Below, in pieces: positions 6,681 to 8,238 of a stretch of 8,238 nt of DNA. Position 1 is the first letter of the stretch; every line of letters begins with the position of its first letter. This stretch comes from Lysobacterales bacterium (GTDB lineage Bacteria > Pseudomonadota > Gammaproteobacteria > Xanthomonadales > SZUA-5): NCBI GenBank assembly GCA_024710675.1, contig JANJUH010000118.1, positions 1-8,238 of the forward strand, in the 5' to 3' direction. The notes beneath the pieces are model-generated. The model ran no database searches. It was not told the origin of the DNA and was given only the letters and a program-made list of their open reading frames with translations. The position numbers and the translations under genes were made by a program.

Positions 6681-6711
6681 GAGCGCGTGCTCGCCCCCGA
6701 AGTCCATGACC

Positions 6712-6765
6712 GAGCGTAGGGTGCCGGTGAGCGTAGGGTGCCGGTGAGCGTAGCGAACCGCACCG
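6712..6765. repeat. 17-bp tandem duplication fused to a REP-like hairpin
   Basis: GAGCGTAGGGTGCCGGT occurs twice in direct tandem (6712-6728 and 6729-6745), followed by a related unit, GAGCGTAGCGAACCGCACCG (6746-6765). The second unit's GGTGCCGGT (6737-6745) pairs with ACCGCACC (6757-6764), leaving one bulge and an 11-nt loop. This resembles the widespread 'GTAGGGTGCGGT...ACCGCACC' intergenic repeat. The rest of 6681-6997 is non-coding: a CCCGC/GCGGG mini-hairpin near 6826-6841, the hairpin cluster at 6877-6924, and the ribosome-binding site of the next gene. The GC hairpin may help end transcription of the upstream barrel gene. Confidence 0.65.
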
Positions 6766-6876
6766 TCGGTGACGCAGGAGGCGGCCGATGATGGGCTCGA
6801 CCTGACCGGCAACGGCGCCCACCGGTCCCGCTTCGCGGGCGTGTCCGTCGGTGGTGGCCGCATCGCTGAACCGATG

Positions 6877-6924
6877 CCCTCCCAGGCGATGCTGGGAGGG
6901 AAACCCAGGGGCTTCAGTTCCTGG
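6877..6924 (+). promoter_or_regulatory. Hairpin cluster upstream of the Ax21-like gene
   Basis: A perfect 9-bp stem pairs CCCTCCCAG (6877-6885) with CTGGGAGGG (6892-6900) around the loop GCGATG. The CTGGG part (6892-6896) can instead pair with a second CCCAG at 6904-6908, which in turn overlaps CCAGG (6905-6909) able to pair with CCTGG (6920-6924). This gives mutually exclusive folds about 75-120 nt before the start codon. No T-tract follows. It may be a leader structure, or an unrelated insertion such as another REP. No transcription start is identified, so it is not certain that it is transcribed with the gene. Confidence 0.4.
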
Positions 6925-6997
6925 ATCGTTAAGCAAGGAAACCGAATGCTCCCGATCGCGCCGATCCGGCGCCACACGTATTGCCCTGGAGATTTGC

Positions 6998-7537
6998 ATG
7001 AAGAAGTCCGCACTGCTGCTCGCGCTGGCCCTGGCTTCGCCCTTTGCCGCGCCGGCCGCCGAGCTGAGCTACTCCTACCTCGAAGCGGGTTACCTGCGTG
7101 TCGACCCCGACAACGTCGGCAGCGAGAACGGTTTCGCGATTCGCGGTTCCGGCGCGCTGAACGAGAACTTCCACGTCTTTGGTGCCTACGAGGCGGTGGA
7201 CGTGTCCGGCTTCGATCTCGATTCCTGGCGCCTCGGCCTTGGCTACAACCACAACATGGGCGGCAGCGCCGACCTGTATGCGCGCTTTGCCTACGAGAAG
7301 ATCGACACCGACTTTTTCGACGACAACGGCTGGAGCGCCGAGGTTGGCGTCCGTGGCGCGCTCAGCGACAACTTCGAGGGCTATGCCGGCCTGCGCTACA
7401 CCAAGTTCGACGATGACGACACCTCCGGCGTCATCGGCGGCCAGTACAAGTTCAACCAGACCTGGGGCCTCGCCGCCGACCTCAACTTCAACGGCGACGG
7501 CAACGCGCTGTTCATCGGTCCGCGCGTCAGTTTCTGA
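6998..7537 (+). CDS. Ax21-family outer-membrane beta-barrel protein
   Basis: This 179-residue protein has a signal peptide (1-20 or 1-21; MKKSALLLALALASPFAAPAA) and ends in Phe (GPRVSF), typical of outer-membrane barrels. The opening SYSYLEAGY, the stretches NFHVFGAY, SWRLGLGYNH, ARFAYEKID, AEVGVRGAL and EGYAGLRY, and the final KFNQTWGL...GPRVSF follow the order I recall for Ax21 (Omp/'activator of XA21') of Xanthomonas and Stenotrophomonas. Ax21 is an outer-membrane protein found in vesicles. Earlier claims that it is the sulfated XA21 ligand or a quorum signal were retracted, so no signalling role should be assumed. The mature part has no cysteine and is acidic (DDDD at 138-141). The ATG is supported by GGAG 6 nt upstream and by the signal peptide; an open frame back to 6851 is not a signal sequence. 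A strong hairpin follows the gene. Confidence 0.9.
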   Translation: MKKSALLLALALASPFAAPAAELSYSYLEAGYLRVDPDNVGSENGFAIRGSGALNENFHVFGAYEAVDVSGFDLDSWRLGLGYNHNMGGSADLYARFAYEKIDTDFFDDNGWSAEVGVRGALSDNFEGYAGLRYTKFDDDDTSGVIGGQYKFNQTWGLAADLNFNGDGNALFIGPRVSF

Positions 7538-7564
7538 GTCGCGGGATGATGCCGTGATGGAAGG

Positions 7565-7586
7565 GGGCCCGGGCAACCGGGCCCTT
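7565..7586 (+). terminator. Hairpin terminator after the Ax21-like gene
   Basis: GGGCCCGG (7565-7572) and CCGGGCCC (7577-7584) form a perfect 8-bp GC stem capped by a GCAA (GNRA) tetraloop, 27 bp after the stop codon. Only TT follows, then CGTCG. It is thus a GC-strong intrinsic terminator with a very poor U-tract, as is common in GC-rich genomes. Confidence 0.75.
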
Positions 7587-7859
7587 CGTCGTTGGCGGAC
7601 TGGCTCGGTGAGGCCACTGCCTGCTGATCTCGGATCGCGTGACGGATGGCGGACGCCGCTGTCCCTTCGCGCCTGATGCGACCGGGAGTCCGTACGGACA
7701 GCGTGTCCTCACGGACCGAGGTCGAGTGGTCAAGATCCTGGTCCGCAGAACAGGTGGAAGGCGGTGTTTCGTTCGGTCGTCCCATCGGCCTCGGGATGCC
7801 CAACGGCTGCTCGGGCAACGCTCGCCCCGGGTGGATGGCCGTGCCCTTTCGATGCTTCC
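7587..7859. other. Non-coding spacer between convergent genes, with twin palindromes
   Basis: I find no convincing gene here; the open frames lack ribosome-binding sites and recognisable protein character. The one clear structure is GTCCGTACGGAC, a perfect 12-bp palindrome (7688-7699), followed 17 bp further on by GTCCTCACGGAC (7705-7716), which matches it at 10 of 12 positions. The stretch could be decayed coding DNA or hold a small RNA; neither can be shown from sequence alone. Confidence 0.5.
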
Positions 7860-8238
7860 TCAGCGTGCATCCAGGTCGAGTTGCATGAAAGCGCTGTGCG
7901 GATCTTCCCGGTAGTCGCCGAACGGGCCGCAGTAGGTGAATCCAGCACGCTCGTAAAGGCAGCGGGCCGTTGCGAAGCCGGCCTGCGTGCCGGTCTCCAG
8001 GCTCAGGCGTCGATAGCCACGGTTGCGGGCCGTCGCGATGATGTGTTCGAGGAGGGCGCGCCCGGCGCCGCGGCCTCGACGGGCCTGCGGCGTGCGCATC
8101 GACTTGATTTCGCCGTGCAAGGAATCCAGCTCCTTCAGCGCGCCGCAGCCCATCAGCAAGCCGTCCTCCCAGGCGGTCCAGAAGGTGATCCCGGGGGCCT
8201 TGAGCCTGCCCAAGTCGAGCGCGTGCACGCTCTCCGGC
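7860..8238 (-). CDS. GNAT-family N-acetyltransferase, C-terminal part (cut by window edge)
   Basis: The reading frame stays open to the right edge; the visible part reads (P)ESVHALDLGRLKAPG and continues for 122 more residues to the stop. A GTG at 8226-8228 could be mistaken for the start, but the codons before it (PES) fit the conserved 'PPESVHALDL' stretch I recall in this family, so the true start lies outside. Visible GNAT features are strands FWTAWEDG/LLMGCGALKEL and GEIKSMRT, the acetyl-CoA pyrophosphate-binding loop ARRGRGAGRALLEHI, then LSLETGT and the ARCLYERAGF helix with the final FGDY...HSAFMQLDL. The enzyme should move an acetyl group from acetyl-CoA to an amine in the cytoplasm. 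The substrate is unknown; housekeeping, detoxification and antibiotic-related roles are all possible. It converges with the Ax21-like gene and is not part of its operon. Confidence 0.9.
   Translation of the reverse strand, partial: PESVHALDLGRLKAPGITFWTAWEDGLLMGCGALKELDSLHGEIKSMRTPQARRGRGAGRALLEHIIATARNRGYRRLSLETGTQAGFATARCLYERAGFTYCGPFGDYREDPHSAFMQLDLDAR

Noticed and set aside
5959..6708. Shared 10-mer GAAGTCCATG at 5959-5968 and 6699-6708
   Set aside because: Flanks do not extend the match convincingly; two copies of a 10-mer in this length are weak evidence for a repeat family.
6712..6765. CRISPR-like array
   Set aside because: Repeat units are only 17 bp, directly abutting without spacers, and only two are identical.
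6851..6997. Upstream extension of the Ax21-like protein
   Set aside because: The added 49 residues cross a strong hairpin and hide the signal peptide; the ATG at 6998 has GGAG at the right distance.
5949..7013. Minus-strand open frame (354 codons) across both barrel genes
   Set aside because: It runs antisense through two well-supported genes and an intergenic repeat and has no ribosome-binding site or known domain.
7646..7888. Possible small plus-strand gene (80 codons) in the convergent spacer
   Set aside because: There is no ribosome-binding site and no recognisable protein character, and it overlaps the end of the GNAT gene.

Overview
The DNA is very GC-rich, and the gene families point to the Lysobacterales (Xanthomonadales; Gammaproteobacteria). 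The clearest taxonomic signals are an Ax21-family outer-membrane protein, a YtrA-type GntR/ABC cassette, REP-like intergenic repeats, and a secreted protein ending in an '...LFDDGFE' tail of a kind I associate with this order. I cannot place it more narrowly than the order. The window looks chromosomal. I see no phage, IS, CRISPR, tRNA or rRNA signal.

Layout. Positions 1-1596 hold a leftward operon: a YtrA-type GntR repressor (1128-1538), an ABC ATPase (207-1112) and the N-terminus of its membrane partner (1-189, cut by the window edge). Its promoter has a perfect TTGACA -35 box. A 23-bp dyad overlaps the -10 box and the likely start site, so autorepression is probable. Positions 1597-1917 are non-coding and carry two different REP/MITE-like inverted repeats. 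Positions 1918-4263 (rightward) encode a 781-residue inner-membrane protein with a TolB-like domain and TPRs. It converges with a leftward gene (4329-5840) for a secreted 503-residue protein: an N-terminal concanavalin/LamG-like region, a six-repeat beta-propeller and the C-terminal tail. Reading away from that gene, positions 6105-6680 and 6998-7537 encode two small outer-membrane beta-barrels. The second is the Ax21 homologue, and it is preceded by a spacer rich in hairpins and short tandem repeats and followed by a GC-rich hairpin terminator. The leftward 3' part of a GNAT acetyltransferase gene (7860-8238) runs off the right edge.

How the genes relate. Only the GntR-ABC-permease set is clearly a functional unit, probably a regulated export or envelope-stress system. 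The propeller protein and the two barrels all go to the cell surface or beyond, but nothing in the sequence ties them into one pathway. I found no convincing undescribed multi-gene system. The items most worth a second look are the C-terminal tail of the propeller protein, the operator/promoter arrangement of the ytrA-like operon, the mutually exclusive hairpins upstream of the Ax21-like gene, and the orphan TolB-TPR membrane protein.
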